Source of the DNA: Phycisphaerales bacterium
GTDB taxonomy: Bacteria; Planctomycetota; Phycisphaerae; Phycisphaerales; UBA1924
Reading direction: 5' to 3'
DNA: 64,000 nucleotides
Assembly (NCBI GenBank): GCA_020847175.1
Contig: JADLCM010000002.1
Location: 124,001-188,000, forward strand
Shown: one piece after another, positions 9,501 through 17,248 of the stretch
How the letters are laid out: every line of letters begins with the position of its first letter
Numbering within the stretch: the stretch's first letter is position 1
Translations under genes and position numbers: made by a program
Notes under the pieces: model-generated
Seen by the model: the letters and a program-made list of their open reading frames with translations, nothing else
Databases searched by the model: none
Told to the model about the DNA's origin: nothing

Positions 9501-10338
9501 TGTCGAAGTATGCGAGCAACTTGATGACGGCCCGCTCATGCGCGCGCGCCTCCGCAGTGACGGCGACGCACTCGACGTGGACTTCACCGGCACGGGCCCT
9601 GTCCACCCGAGCACGCTCAATGCCACGCCCGCGATCGTCCGATCGGTCGTGATGTACGCCCTTCGCGTGTTGCTCGGCGAAGATGCTCCTCTCAACGAGG
9701 GTCTCATGCGCCGGGCCCGGGTCGTGCTCCCGCCCTGCTTTCTGAGCCCGCACTTCGAGTCCGAACCCGCCTTCTGCCCGGCAGTGGGGGCGGGAAACGT
9801 CGAGACCAGCCAGCGCCTCGCGAACGCGCTCATCCGGGCCCTTAGCCTCTGCGCGGAGAGCCAAGGCACGATGAACAACGTGCTCATCGGGGGTGAAGGC
9901 TGGGCGACGTACGAAACCCTGGGCGGGGGAGCGGGCGCCGGTCCAGGATTTCACGGCGCATCCTGCGTCCACACCCACATGACCAACACCCGCCTGACCG
10001 ATCCCGAAACCATCGAGCACCGCTTTCCGATCCAGATCATCCGCTTCGCCCGGCGGCACGGCTCAGGAGGCCGAGGCGCATTCACCGGCGGGGACGGGAT
10101 TATTCGTGAATATTCTCTCCGTGCCAACGCCTGCATCACGCTGCTCACCCAGCGTCGCGCGCGGGGGGCCAGCGGCGCGCACGGAGGCGATGCGGGATCG
10201 GTCGGGCGACAGTGTGTGATCGACCCTCACGGCCTGGTCACGCACCTCGGTGCTCGCACAACGCTCTGGGCCAATGCGGGCGATCGACTGGTGATCGAAA
10301 CGCCCGGAGGCGGGGGGTGGGGAACACCGTCCGAATAA
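6550..10338 (+). CDS. Fused hydantoinase/5-oxoprolinase (HyuA-HyuB domains)
   Basis: The 1262-aa cytosolic enzyme should open 5-oxoproline or hydantoin-type rings using ATP. The N-terminal half is HyuA-like: DTGGTFTD at residues 7-14 is the phosphate-binding signature of the actin-like fold, and TTRGTNALLEG, TFDMGGTSTDV and GGGSI follow. The second half, from about residue 754, is HyuB-like and includes NHPAFGGSHLPD and the C-terminal GSGGRGAFTGGDG segment. The fused arrangement and size match eukaryotic-type 5-oxoprolinases. The ATG at 6550 is chosen because the family signature starts within ten residues of it; the 18 upstream codons overlap the crcB start. True substrate uncertain. Confidence 0.9.
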   Translation: MWDVWIDTGGTFTDALAHAPNGETRRAKVLSSSMLRLPVEAGPAAGVPGRTFRLAAGQAGGMAPLPDGFLVGVSVGLPGKAASSVVKRHVAGEITLTAPLPARDVLEGRAPCEAPILAAHVLLGVPCTEALPPLHLRLATTRGTNALLEGRLAPVALFITRGFEDLLTIGDQTRPDLFALEIRRPAPPYRACFPLAHRLDAAGREIVPLDERRLRADARDAIAAGCTHAAVAILHAWRAPECESHIAQVLREAGFSHVSTSAGLTPEIGLLARAQTAVINAAVAPEIEGFVERVRASLAPGSTLRVMTSAGALALPESLAPKDTLLSGPAGGYIGAIDGAGRSGTPRVLTFDMGGTSTDVARSEGDRLLVSRHGVGTLTVLAPAVAVESVAAGGGSICTVRAGMLRVGPESAGARPGPACYGAGGPLALTDVNLLLGHLDPARFAFPLRVGDAERALEVELARARDEVDATLSRGALLRAFRDLADDAVAGALRAISTRQGCDPREYALLAFGGAGGQHACAVASRLGMREVIIPPDQSLLSARGLGVTGLERIRRVQVLRLLGPRDAWLGAEVASAIEEVTRELERDESAAALAHGDVSVDATVFARAPGQEHSLPIELTPGECGPGMPAARVIDAFVERYTRLFAHPPSLGGAGADAVEVEALRVRATHVRPGAGAPPEAAALVAAMPAPGGAGPRVVERAALTAPVQGPALIREEHTLTVVEQGWTAERLACGALRLRHETIAADHTARDMPLDVFAARLGAIATDMGELLRRTAISVNIRERVDYSCAVLDAEGELIVNAPHVPVHLGGLGVCVREVVRTLPLGPGEVAITNHPAFGGSHLPDVTLIAPAHRGGVLLGYVAARAHHAEIGGIAPGSMSAAARTLAEESCVIPPMRLVTSGGHAFGEVERVLCAAPWPTRALRDNLADVKAALAACVRGREGIEALGSMFTPELLQARFEAIKQRASERLRLALVRRGPFDVEVCEQLDDGPLMRARLRSDGDALDVDFTGTGPVHPSTLNATPAIVRSVVMYALRVLLGEDAPLNEGLMRRARVVLPPCFLSPHFESEPAFCPAVGAGNVETSQRLANALIRALSLCAESQGTMNNVLIGGEGWATYETLGGGAGAGPGFHGASCVHTHMTNTRLTDPETIEHRFPIQIIRFARRHGSGGRGAFTGGDGIIREYSLRANACITLLTQRRARGASGAHGGDAGSVGRQCVIDPHGLVTHLGARTTLWANAGDRLVIETPGGGGWGTPSE

Positions 10339-10565
10339 CCGGGCTGCCTTCGAACGAGGCGGCCAATGCCCACCTTTTCCCACGATACCATCGGATGATC
10401 GCGCCGAACCCCCCGGGGAAACTTCCGGTATTTCGCTGCGGAGCGTGGAACCCCCCGCCCGCCGCGCGGCGAAATGACTTGTGGGTCCCCGCGCTGCGGG
10501 AAGCACACGCGCTCGATCCGCTGCGTTCTGTTTCGCGGCCCGTCCGGCGCCTGAGGAGAAGACTC

Positions 10566-11243
10566 GTGGTTGAAGCACTTGAACGTGACACGGGCGCCAA
10601 GGCGCTCTGGGAGATTCTGGCGCACGCAACCGACCTGCCCGTGGTGCTCGTGGACGTCCAGGGGCGCGTCCACTTCGCGAACGATGCGGCGGCAGAGCAC
10701 ATGGGGCTGGAACGCGGCGCGCAACTGGCCGGGCACTCGCTCGAGGAGTTCTGCGACGCCGACTTCGCCAGGGAGCGACTCGCCCTTGTGCGCGAGGCGG
10801 CACGTTCGCACGGCACCGTCGTGGTCGAAGGCATGAGCTTCGGCAAGTGGCGCCGCACCATCATTCGGGCGCTGGAGAGCGGATCAGCGGATCAATCATG
10901 CGTACTCATGGTCTGCCTTCCCGCGTCGCGGTACGGGCGCAACCCTGAGCACGTGCTCGGCCAGCCCGTCCGGCGGGCGCGCGTGGATGCGCCCGGGGTG
11001 CTGGGTGACCTCAGCGACCGGGAGATGGAAGTGCTCAAGCTCATCTCGCTCGGGCTTTCGACCGCCAACATCGCCAAGGCAATGGGCCGCAGCGTGAAGA
11101 CGGTGGAATGGCACCGGGTTTCGCTCGGAGACAAGCTCGGCGTCACCAACCGCGTGGAGCTCGCCCGAATCGCCATCCGCGCCGGGATCGTCTCCGTCGA
11201 TGATGCAGCGCCGGATCTCGACGAGGCCGACGCACGCGACTGA
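10566..11243 (+). CDS. PAS-domain LuxR-type transcriptional regulator
   Basis: The 225-aa protein is a DNA-binding regulator. Residues about 5-120 form a PAS-like sensor fold (LPVVLVDVQGRVHFANDAA is its typical opening). Residues about 150-212 are a LuxR/GerE helix-turn-helix: LSDREMEVLKLISLG, STANIAKAMGRS and VKTVEWHR. The GTG at 10566 is chosen because GAGGAG stands eight bases before it and the PAS region starts just after; an open frame extends further upstream but has no domain content. It follows the hydantoinase gene by 227 bases and is convergent with the metallo-hydrolase gene. The ligand and targets are unknown. Confidence 0.85.
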   Translation: MVEALERDTGAKALWEILAHATDLPVVLVDVQGRVHFANDAAAEHMGLERGAQLAGHSLEEFCDADFARERLALVREAARSHGTVVVEGMSFGKWRRTIIRALESGSADQSCVLMVCLPASRYGRNPEHVLGQPVRRARVDAPGVLGDLSDREMEVLKLISLGLSTANIAKAMGRSVKTVEWHRVSLGDKLGVTNRVELARIAIRAGIVSVDDAAPDLDEADARD

Positions 11244-11311
11244 CCCCAGGTTGACCTTCACGTGGCAGGTCTCACGCTCGGGCTTCCGGGCACGCGTGCG
11301 CTTGCCCGGGT

Positions 11312-11342
11312 GTGCCGCGCCGCACGTTCGCGTGCGCGGCAC
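11312..11342. terminator. Hairpin with UUCG loop between convergent genes
   Basis: GTGCCGC...GCACG-TTCG-CGTGCGCGGCAC forms a long stem with a 3-base bulge and a UUCG tetraloop. It lies immediately beside the stop codon of the metallo-hydrolase and 69 bases after the LuxR gene. It has no U-tract, so termination activity is inferred from position and stability. Confidence 0.5.
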
Positions 11343-12380
11343 TCACGGGTGCCCGACTTCTCCCACGAGTTCGTCGTACGCCGCGCCCAGGGCCCTCGGG
11401 CGTGCCTGCGGGAAGCCCAGGCCGTCCATGAACGGCCAGGACATCTGCACCACTTCGTCGCGGGTCTTTCCGGCGCGAATCTCGCGCGTGACGTGCTCGA
11501 TCAGGGCTTCGAGGTAGACGCGCTGCGCATCCAGAATCGCGCGGTCGCCGACCGGACCGTGTCCCGGAATCACCACCGTCTTCTCCCCGCAGAGTTCGCG
11601 GGCCTTGATGATTGAAGCGACCCATCCGCGTGCGGAGGCCCCTCCAGGGGGGTCGAAGAAGGGGTGCAGACCGTGGAAGCACAGGTCGCCGGCGTGAAGC
11701 ACGTCGTGGCGATCGAGCATGACGAGCAGATCGTTGTCGGTGTGCCCCGGTCCGAATCGGTGGAACGTCACTTCGCCCTCCAGCGGGTTCTTGAAGTGCT
11801 CCCTGCAGACGAGCACGGCGGGGCGCCAGTCATCGGCCTTCAGTTCAGCCTCGCGTGCCAGCAGAGATTCGACGCCCGCCTGGATCGCCGGGTTTACCTC
11901 GCCCCGCTCGTTGCCGAACTGGCGCATCGTGCCGCGGAGTTGATCCAAGTATCGGTCGCGGGATTCCGCGATGCGCGGGGCGGCGTTCTCATGTGCGATC
12001 CGAACCACGCCCGCGCCGAACGCGACGTTGCCGCCGGTGTGGTCGCCGTGGTGGTGGGTGTTGACCAGGTGCGTCACGCTGCCGACCCGATCGGTCGCCT
12101 CGGCGTGCAGGGCAGGGCCGACGCCGGCAAAGGAGGCGTCGATGACGAATCCGCCGCGCTCCGACTTGCTTGCCACGACATTGCCGCCCAGGCGCTGCGA
12201 GACCGAGACAAAGAGTCCCGGGCGGAGTTCAGCCCAGGAGAACACCGGGTCTTCCGATCGACGCCTGCGCCGAGCGCCGGAGGCCGGGGCCCACGCGCCT
12301 GCCAGGGTCAGCCCGGCGACCCCCAGAAAGCCGCGTCTCGAGAGCGCGAGCCTTTGAGACTCGTCGAAGTGATTTCGCAT
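11343..12380 (-). CDS. Tat-exported MBL-fold metallo-hydrolase
   Basis: The 345-aa protein begins with a twin-arginine signal (SRRGFLG at residues 14-20, followed by a hydrophobic AGLTLAGAW stretch), so it should be exported folded to the periplasm. The mature part is a metallo-beta-lactamase fold with the zinc motif HHHGDH at 109-114, a later GPGHTDND histidine/aspartate ligand pair near 215, and a GHGP histidine near 290. These ligands fit a hydrolase of the glyoxalase II/beta-lactamase superfamily. The substrate is unknown. It is convergent with the LuxR gene and divergent from efp. No clear Shine-Dalgarno sequence precedes the ATG. Confidence 0.85.
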   Translation of the reverse strand: MRNHFDESQRLALSRRGFLGVAGLTLAGAWAPASGARRRRRSEDPVFSWAELRPGLFVSVSQRLGGNVVASKSERGGFVIDASFAGVGPALHAEATDRVGSVTHLVNTHHHGDHTGGNVAFGAGVVRIAHENAAPRIAESRDRYLDQLRGTMRQFGNERGEVNPAIQAGVESLLAREAELKADDWRPAVLVCREHFKNPLEGEVTFHRFGPGHTDNDLLVMLDRHDVLHAGDLCFHGLHPFFDPPGGASARGWVASIIKARELCGEKTVVIPGHGPVGDRAILDAQRVYLEALIEHVTREIRAGKTRDEVVQMSWPFMDGLGFPQARPRALGAAYDELVGEVGHP

Positions 12381-12508
12381 CGACGATTGTTGGCGACCCC
12401 GGCGACGGCGTGTGCCCCGCGCCCGGGTTGGCGTGCTCCGTTCGTGGGCCTACCATTGGCCCCTTGGCGTCAGACGCGCCGGGGCAACCACGATGCGGGG
12501 ATATTGCG

Positions 12509-13063
12509 ATGAAGGCGACTGAAATCCGCCCGGGTCTGGGCGTCAAGATCGATGGCAAGCTCGCGGTGCTCACCGCCGTGGACCACCGGACCCCGGGGAA
12601 TCTCCGGGCGTTCATCCAGATCAAGTACAAGGAAGTGGTGTCGGGCAAGACGCTGGAGCGGCGCCTGGGTTCCAGCGATGAAGTGGAGACCGTCGACCTC
12701 GACCGGCGCGAGATGGAGTACCTCTACAGTGACTCCGCCGGCGCGACCTTCATGGACAGCGAGAACTACGACCAGTTCGTCCTGCCCGAAGACGTGCTCG
12801 GCAATGCCCTGCTCTACCTGACCCCGAACACCAAGATCATCGTGCTGATGCACGGCTCCAATCCGGTCTCGCTTGAACTCCCCGCCTCGGTTGAACTCAC
12901 GATCACGGACACCCCTCCGGGCATCAAGGGGGCGACGGCGACCAATCAACTCAAGGAAGCAACCTGCGAGACCGGCCTCAAGACCCGCGTGCCGCCTTTC
13001 ATCGCGACGGGTGAGCGGATTCGGGTTTCGACCGCAGACGGGGCGTATCAGTCCCGGGCCTGA
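12509..13063 (+). CDS. efp: Translation elongation factor P
   Basis: The 184-aa factor binds ribosomes stalled at polyproline and promotes peptide bond formation. Its three beta-barrel domains are recognisable: an N-terminal KOW-like domain (residues 1-65), an S1-like middle (KIIVLMHGSNPVSLELP), and the C-terminal signature GATATNQLKEATCETGLKTRVP. The position equivalent to the modifiable Lys34 of E. coli EF-P is Asn31 in the loop TPGNLRAF, so the usual lysine or arginine modification is not possible at that residue. The ATG at 12509 is the only start compatible with the family. A TACCAT hexamer at 12451-12456 may be its -10. It lies 27 bases upstream of map. Confidence 0.93.
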   Translation: MKATEIRPGLGVKIDGKLAVLTAVDHRTPGNLRAFIQIKYKEVVSGKTLERRLGSSDEVETVDLDRREMEYLYSDSAGATFMDSENYDQFVLPEDVLGNALLYLTPNTKIIVLMHGSNPVSLELPASVELTITDTPPGIKGATATNQLKEATCETGLKTRVPPFIATGERIRVSTADGAYQSRA

Positions 13064-13076
13064 GCGCGCGTCGCGC

Positions 13077-13082
13077 TACCAT
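13077..13082 (+). promoter_or_regulatory. -10-like hexamer TACCAT, leaderless start of map
   Basis: TACCAT ends eight bases before the map ATG, and no purine-rich ribosome-binding site lies between. The spacing fits transcription starting at the initiation codon. Confidence 0.45.
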
Positions 13083-13090
13083 CGCCCCAC

Positions 13091-13912
13091 ATGTCGCGTA
13101 TTCCCAAGGTTGTTGGCGCAGATGCCGACGCGGCGGCTGAGGCCGCGGCGCTGGTGGTGGAGACTCACGCGCGCCTCTCGCGCTGGCTTCAGCCCGGCCA
13201 GACGCTGGCCCAGATCGATGCATTCGTGGCGCAGACGCTGGAGTCGCTCCGGTGCCGCTCGTGCTTCCTCGGCTATCGTCCGGGGGGCGCGCCTGCCTTC
13301 CCCTCTCACGCCTGCCTGAGCGTCAACGAGTGCGTCGTGCACGGCACCGCCGGCTACGCGCCGGCCCCGATCAAGCTCGGCGATGTGCTCAAGATTGACA
13401 TCGGCGTGACCTACAGGGGCTGGATCGGCGATGCAGCGTGGACCTACGTCTTCGGCACGCCGACCCCTGAAGTCGCGCGGCTCTGCGAGGCGGGCAAGGC
13501 GTCGCTGAGGCGCGGCGTCGAGGCCCTCCGCCCGGGCAATCGTTACATGGCGTGGGCCCGCGCGGTCCAGGGCTGCGTCGAAGACGAGTTCGGCCTTCAC
13601 CTGATCCGCGGCCTCGGCGGGCACGGATACGGCCGTCGCCTGCACGGGCCGCCATTCATCGCCAACACCGTGCCCACGTATCCCGGCGAATGGCCCGACG
13701 GCGCACTCTTCTGCGAGCCCGGCGTGCTCGTCGCGGTTGAGCCCATGCTCGCGATCGGCACCGGCGAGACGCGCCAGAAGCGCGGCACGTGGCCGGTCTT
13801 CACCGCGGACGGATCGCTCAGTGCGCACTACGAGCACGACGTGCTCATCACCGACGCCGGGCCGCGCGTGCTGACTCTCGGGCTCGAGTCGATCCGCGAT
13901 GTCATCGTGTGA
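13091..13912 (+). CDS. map: Methionine aminopeptidase, type I
   Basis: The 273-aa enzyme removes N-terminal methionine from nascent proteins. All five metal ligands are present: Asp103 (KIDIG), Asp114 (GDAAW), His178 (GGHGYG), Glu217 (VEPML) and Glu248 (YEHDV). The substrate histidine lies in the VVHG segment (His84). Length and fold match type Ia enzymes without the SH3-like N-terminal extension. It follows efp by 27 bases, a sensible pairing of translation functions, but it appears to have its own promoter with a leaderless start. Confidence 0.95.
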   Translation: MSRIPKVVGADADAAAEAAALVVETHARLSRWLQPGQTLAQIDAFVAQTLESLRCRSCFLGYRPGGAPAFPSHACLSVNECVVHGTAGYAPAPIKLGDVLKIDIGVTYRGWIGDAAWTYVFGTPTPEVARLCEAGKASLRRGVEALRPGNRYMAWARAVQGCVEDEFGLHLIRGLGGHGYGRRLHGPPFIANTVPTYPGEWPDGALFCEPGVLVAVEPMLAIGTGETRQKRGTWPVFTADGSLSAHYEHDVLITDAGPRVLTLGLESIRDVIV

Positions 13913-14015
13913 ACCTGGGTGCGCTCGGTCGGTGCGTGCCGCTCCCAACGCCCGCAGGCCACCCGAAGGCGGCCCGCGCGGCGCTCTCTCATGTCCGGAT
14001 CGTCACGGCGTGGTG

Positions 14016-14678
14016 TCAGGCGTGGCGCCGGCGCCGGCCCGCGCACATCAGCGCGCCCCCGCCCAGGAGTGCCGCGCTCGCCGGGGTTGGCGTCACGCGG
14101 ATGTCGTAGTGATGCTCGACGAGCATCTCACCCGAACTCCAGAGCGGGCTCAGGATCGCGCCCGACCCGTCGCGCTGGACGAATCCGTCGTTCGCGCTCG
14201 CGTCATAGAAGGTGATCCAGTCATACTGCGGGTCGGCGAACTTTCCCGCGAGCACCGGCAGGATCGCGCCGATCGCCGGCAGCGGGCCCCCGGCGTCATC
14301 GAAGACCACCGCGACATCGGGGTTGGCCCCCATCGGCGTCATGTACGCGAGGTCGATCGGCAGCGTCCCCACGTTGATGTCCGACTCGATCTCCTTTCCC
14401 TTCTTGCGCATGGAGACCGTCACGCTGCGCGTGCCGTCGGGCACGGTGATGCTCTTGCGCCCGTTGATGGCGATGTTCACGTCGTCGGCGTTGTTGTTCT
14501 TGCGCATCACCGCGGTGCGTGTGCCCGTGTTGTTGGGGCCGGAGAAGGCGTAGAGATCGGAGAGCCGGATGTGATTCGTCCCCTTGTTGCGGATGATCAC
14601 CGTGTCACCCATCGCTCCCGCCGCCATCCCCGCGATCACCAGCCCGCACCATGCGACCTTCATCGTTCCTGCGTTCAT
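14016..14678 (-). CDS. Exported protein with PEP-CTERM-like sorting tail
   Basis: The 220-aa protein has a signal peptide (residues 1-24, ending AGMAAGAMGDT) and a beta-rich, asparagine-containing body resembling secreted planctomycete proteins. Its C-terminal tail is a proline-containing TPTPASAALLG motif, a short hydrophobic stretch and a basic RRRRHA end, the arrangement of PEP-CTERM-type sorting signals. The start ATG at 14678 is supported by AAGGAGAG seven bases upstream; a much longer open frame upstream is antisense to thiL and is not credible. The 5' leader contains GCGTCC-gtgac-GGACGC, a short hairpin. Specific function unknown; probably envelope or extracellular. Confidence 0.78.
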   Translation of the reverse strand: MNAGTMKVAWCGLVIAGMAAGAMGDTVIIRNKGTNHIRLSDLYAFSGPNNTGTRTAVMRKNNNADDVNIAINGRKSITVPDGTRSVTVSMRKKGKEIESDINVGTLPIDLAYMTPMGANPDVAVVFDDAGGPLPAIGAILPVLAGKFADPQYDWITFYDASANDGFVQRDGSGAILSPLWSSGEMLVEHHYDIRVTPTPASAALLGGGALMCAGRRRRHA

Positions 14679-14825
14679 GGGTCTCTCCTTGGTTGCGCGT
14701 CCGTGACGGACGCTGATTGACAAAGAGAGGGCGTGACATGAAGGCCCGGCGCGCGACACGGATTCTCGCCAACATGCCGGCTTCGATGCAGTTTCACCAG
14801 GTGTGCGCGCCGAATACCCTTCGTG

Positions 14826-15755
14826 ATGCCCTCGGAGCACGAACTTCTTGCCGCCATCGCTGCGCGCGACGCTTCCATGAACCGGCGCCATCCGCACGTG
14901 CTCATCGGCCCTGGCGATGACTGCGCGCTCGTGACCTGCTCGGGCGAAACGATCCTGACCGTCGATCAGGTCATCGAGGGGCGGCATGTTGTCGCCGCGC
15001 TGGGGCCTTCCCTCATCGCGCGCAAGGCGCTCGCGCGTTCGCTCAGCGATATCGCCGCGATGGCAGGCACGCCGCGCTGGGCGCTCGTCACCGGCGCGCT
15101 CCCGGCAGACCTCGCCTCGCGCGCCGGCTTCGGCGCTGCGGATCTCTGCGATGCGCTGCACCACTGGGCCGAGCACTTCAGCGTGCCGGTGGTCGGGGGT
15201 GACCTGGCCGGCACTTCGGGGCCGCTCGTGCTCACGGTGACGGTGGGGGGCGCCCCGCACGTGGCTCGCGGGCCGGTGCGGCGTTCCGGCGCGGCCCCGG
15301 GCGATGGGCTCTACGTCACGGGCGCGCTGGGGGGCAGCCTGGAATCGGGGCGGCACGCGACATTTGCACCCCGGCTGTCCGAGGCGCAGGCGCTCGCCGA
15401 CCTGCTCGGGCCTCGCCTCACGTCGATGATCGACATCTCCGACGGCCTGGGGCGAGACGCCGCGCACCTCGCCCGTGCGTCGGGTGTGGGCATCGAGATC
15501 GACGCGGAGCGGCTGCCGGTACACGGCGATGTGCATTCCCCCGCTCCGGGCTCGGCCTGGCGCTGCGCCGCGGAGGATGGCGAGGATTACGAACTCTGCT
15601 TCACCGCGCGAGGCGATGTGCCCGCGCTCATCTGCGGCACCCCGGTGACCCGCGTGGGCGCTGTCGTCCGGGGTGAGGGCTGCCGCATTCGCACGCCTGA
15701 CGGCGCGCTGTACGACGCGGCGAAGAGCGGCTGGGATCATCCCCTCGGCGAGTGA
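14826..15755 (+). CDS. thiL: Thiamine-monophosphate kinase
   Basis: The enzyme, about 309 aa, phosphorylates thiamine monophosphate to the active cofactor thiamine diphosphate. It shows the PurM/ThiL fold signatures: GPGDDCALV near residue 29 (metal- and nucleotide-binding aspartates), the SLSDIAAMAGTP-like region near 75-85, GGDLAGTSG near 125 and the MIDISDGLGRD motif near 205. A GTG directly before this ATG is an equally possible start, adding one residue. It is divergent from the PEP-CTERM-like gene and convergent with the diguanylate cyclase; no other thiamine genes are nearby. Confidence 0.9.
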   Translation: MPSEHELLAAIAARDASMNRRHPHVLIGPGDDCALVTCSGETILTVDQVIEGRHVVAALGPSLIARKALARSLSDIAAMAGTPRWALVTGALPADLASRAGFGAADLCDALHHWAEHFSVPVVGGDLAGTSGPLVLTVTVGGAPHVARGPVRRSGAAPGDGLYVTGALGGSLESGRHATFAPRLSEAQALADLLGPRLTSMIDISDGLGRDAAHLARASGVGIEIDAERLPVHGDVHSPAPGSAWRCAAEDGEDYELCFTARGDVPALICGTPVTRVGAVVRGEGCRIRTPDGALYDAAKSGWDHPLGE

Positions 15756-15961
15756 TCTGTCATTGATGCTGCGTCGCACTGACCTTCGGGAGCGCGCGCC
15801 GCCGACACTCGCTGAGGCCGTACACGGCCACGGGCTCGCTCCGCACGAGCATCGCGCGAGCGCCGGCGAAACCAGATGAAGTGAAATCGCGTTACGACCG
15901 TGAATCGAACGCTTCGGCCCTCGCGGTCCGCCGGAGAGTCACGCTCTGCCCGCTGCTCGCG

Positions 15962-17155
15962 TCAGGCCCCGTGCGCTGCCGCGCCCGGGCCGATGGCGAT
16001 CGCGTTCTTGCCTTGCATCTTGCTCGCCCGCGCCAGGGCGTCCGCCACGCGCACGAGCTCAATGGGGTCGCGCCCGTCCCACGGAAAGCTCGCGAGCCCG
16101 CCGCTGATGGTCAGCCGTCCCGGCGCATCGATGCCGAGCTTGGGGAACCGCGAACGCGCGATCTGGTCTTGAAAGCGCCGGCTGATCGCAAAGACACTCT
16201 CCGGCGGGCGGCTGCCCGGCTCGCGCGGCGGATCACTGAACACCACCGCGAACTCATCGCCCCCGATTCGGCAGACCCGATCAGTGGGGCGCACGACCGA
16301 GGACATCAGGCGGACCGTCTCGCGCAGAATCTCATCGCCCGCCTCGTGCCCGTATCGTTCGTTGAAACTCTTGAAGTCGTCGATGTCAAAAAGGAGCAGC
16401 GTCACGCTCCGGCGCCCGGCGCGCGCCTCCGCGATGCGGGCGCCCAGGTCGCGGTCGAAGTAGCGCCGATTCCACGCCCCGGTGAGCGGGTCGGTGAGCG
16501 CCGCGCGGCGCAGTTCTTCCTGCTGTCGATCCAGGGCCAGCCACGCGCCCAGCCACGCGGCGGTCGCGCGCAGATCTCCACGCCCCGTCAATCGGCCCAG
16601 CACGTGCCCGCGCCATGACACGGTCTCGCCCTCGGTCCCGCCCGGCTCGAACCGCAGCGACTCGTCCCCGGTTCGCGCCCTCGCCAGGTCCAGCGCGGCG
16701 GGGGCGATCGGCTCGCCCCGCAGCAGCGCCCGAACCAGCGGCGCATCGCCCGGTTCCGTCGGCGCACCCTCCGCGGGCGGCGCCGTCTTCGCTGATCCCG
16801 CGTCGGGCCGCGGGCGTGTCGCCGGTTCGCCCCGGCCCGCCGGCCCGGACGCGGCGCAATGCCCGTTGTGCCCGGCCGGCGCTGCGCCGGCGCCGCACTC
16901 GCCCGCCGCGCGGGGGCCGCTCTCACGGACGATCATGACATCGGGCATGACGCGCCGAAGGCTCGCGATCCAGTCGCTCTCCATCTCCGGATCAATCGAT
17001 CCGTTGAAGACCACGATGCTCGCCTTGCCGGTTGCCCGCGCGCAGGCCACAGCGCTGATGGCTTCAAGCGCGGAGCCGACGCGCACGCGGTCCGTGACGG
17101 AGCCCGCCGCCTCGCCCGTCGCATCGCCCACCAGGATGACCCGTGCTTCCTGCAT
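15962..17155 (-). CDS. Diguanylate cyclase with intact GGDEF and I-site
   Basis: The 397-aa cytosolic protein should make cyclic di-GMP from two GTP. The C-terminal GGDEF domain (about residues 215-385) has the full GGDEF motif at 298-302 and an RPTD inhibitory I-site exactly five residues before it, so product feedback inhibition is expected. The FDIDDFKSFNERYGH metal/nucleotide segment is also intact. The N-terminal 90 residues look like a degenerate receiver fold (VILVGD, IVVFNG, PDVMIV strands), then comes an alanine/proline-rich linker. It lies 93 bases downstream of the minus-strand gene at 17249, whose N-terminus has a similar layout. The signal sensed is unknown. Confidence 0.88.
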   Translation of the reverse strand: MQEARVILVGDATGEAAGSVTDRVRVGSALEAISAVACARATGKASIVVFNGSIDPEMESDWIASLRRVMPDVMIVRESGPRAAGECGAGAAPAGHNGHCAASGPAGRGEPATRPRPDAGSAKTAPPAEGAPTEPGDAPLVRALLRGEPIAPAALDLARARTGDESLRFEPGGTEGETVSWRGHVLGRLTGRGDLRATAAWLGAWLALDRQQEELRRAALTDPLTGAWNRRYFDRDLGARIAEARAGRRSVTLLLFDIDDFKSFNERYGHEAGDEILRETVRLMSSVVRPTDRVCRIGGDEFAVVFSDPPREPGSRPPESVFAISRRFQDQIARSRFPKLGIDAPGRLTISGGLASFPWDGRDPIELVRVADALARASKMQGKNAIAIGPGAAAHGA

Positions 17156-17248
17156 CGAAAGTTCCGCTTCGCGTGCGGGCCGGGGTGACCACGCCGCCTC
17201 AATCCGCTTGTACTCCGCGCAACAAGGGCGAGTTCTGCTCCCGGATCA

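Noticed and set aside
8395-10059. Minus-strand open frame opposite the hydantoinase gene
   Set aside because: The hydantoinase HyuB domain on the plus strand explains the region completely.
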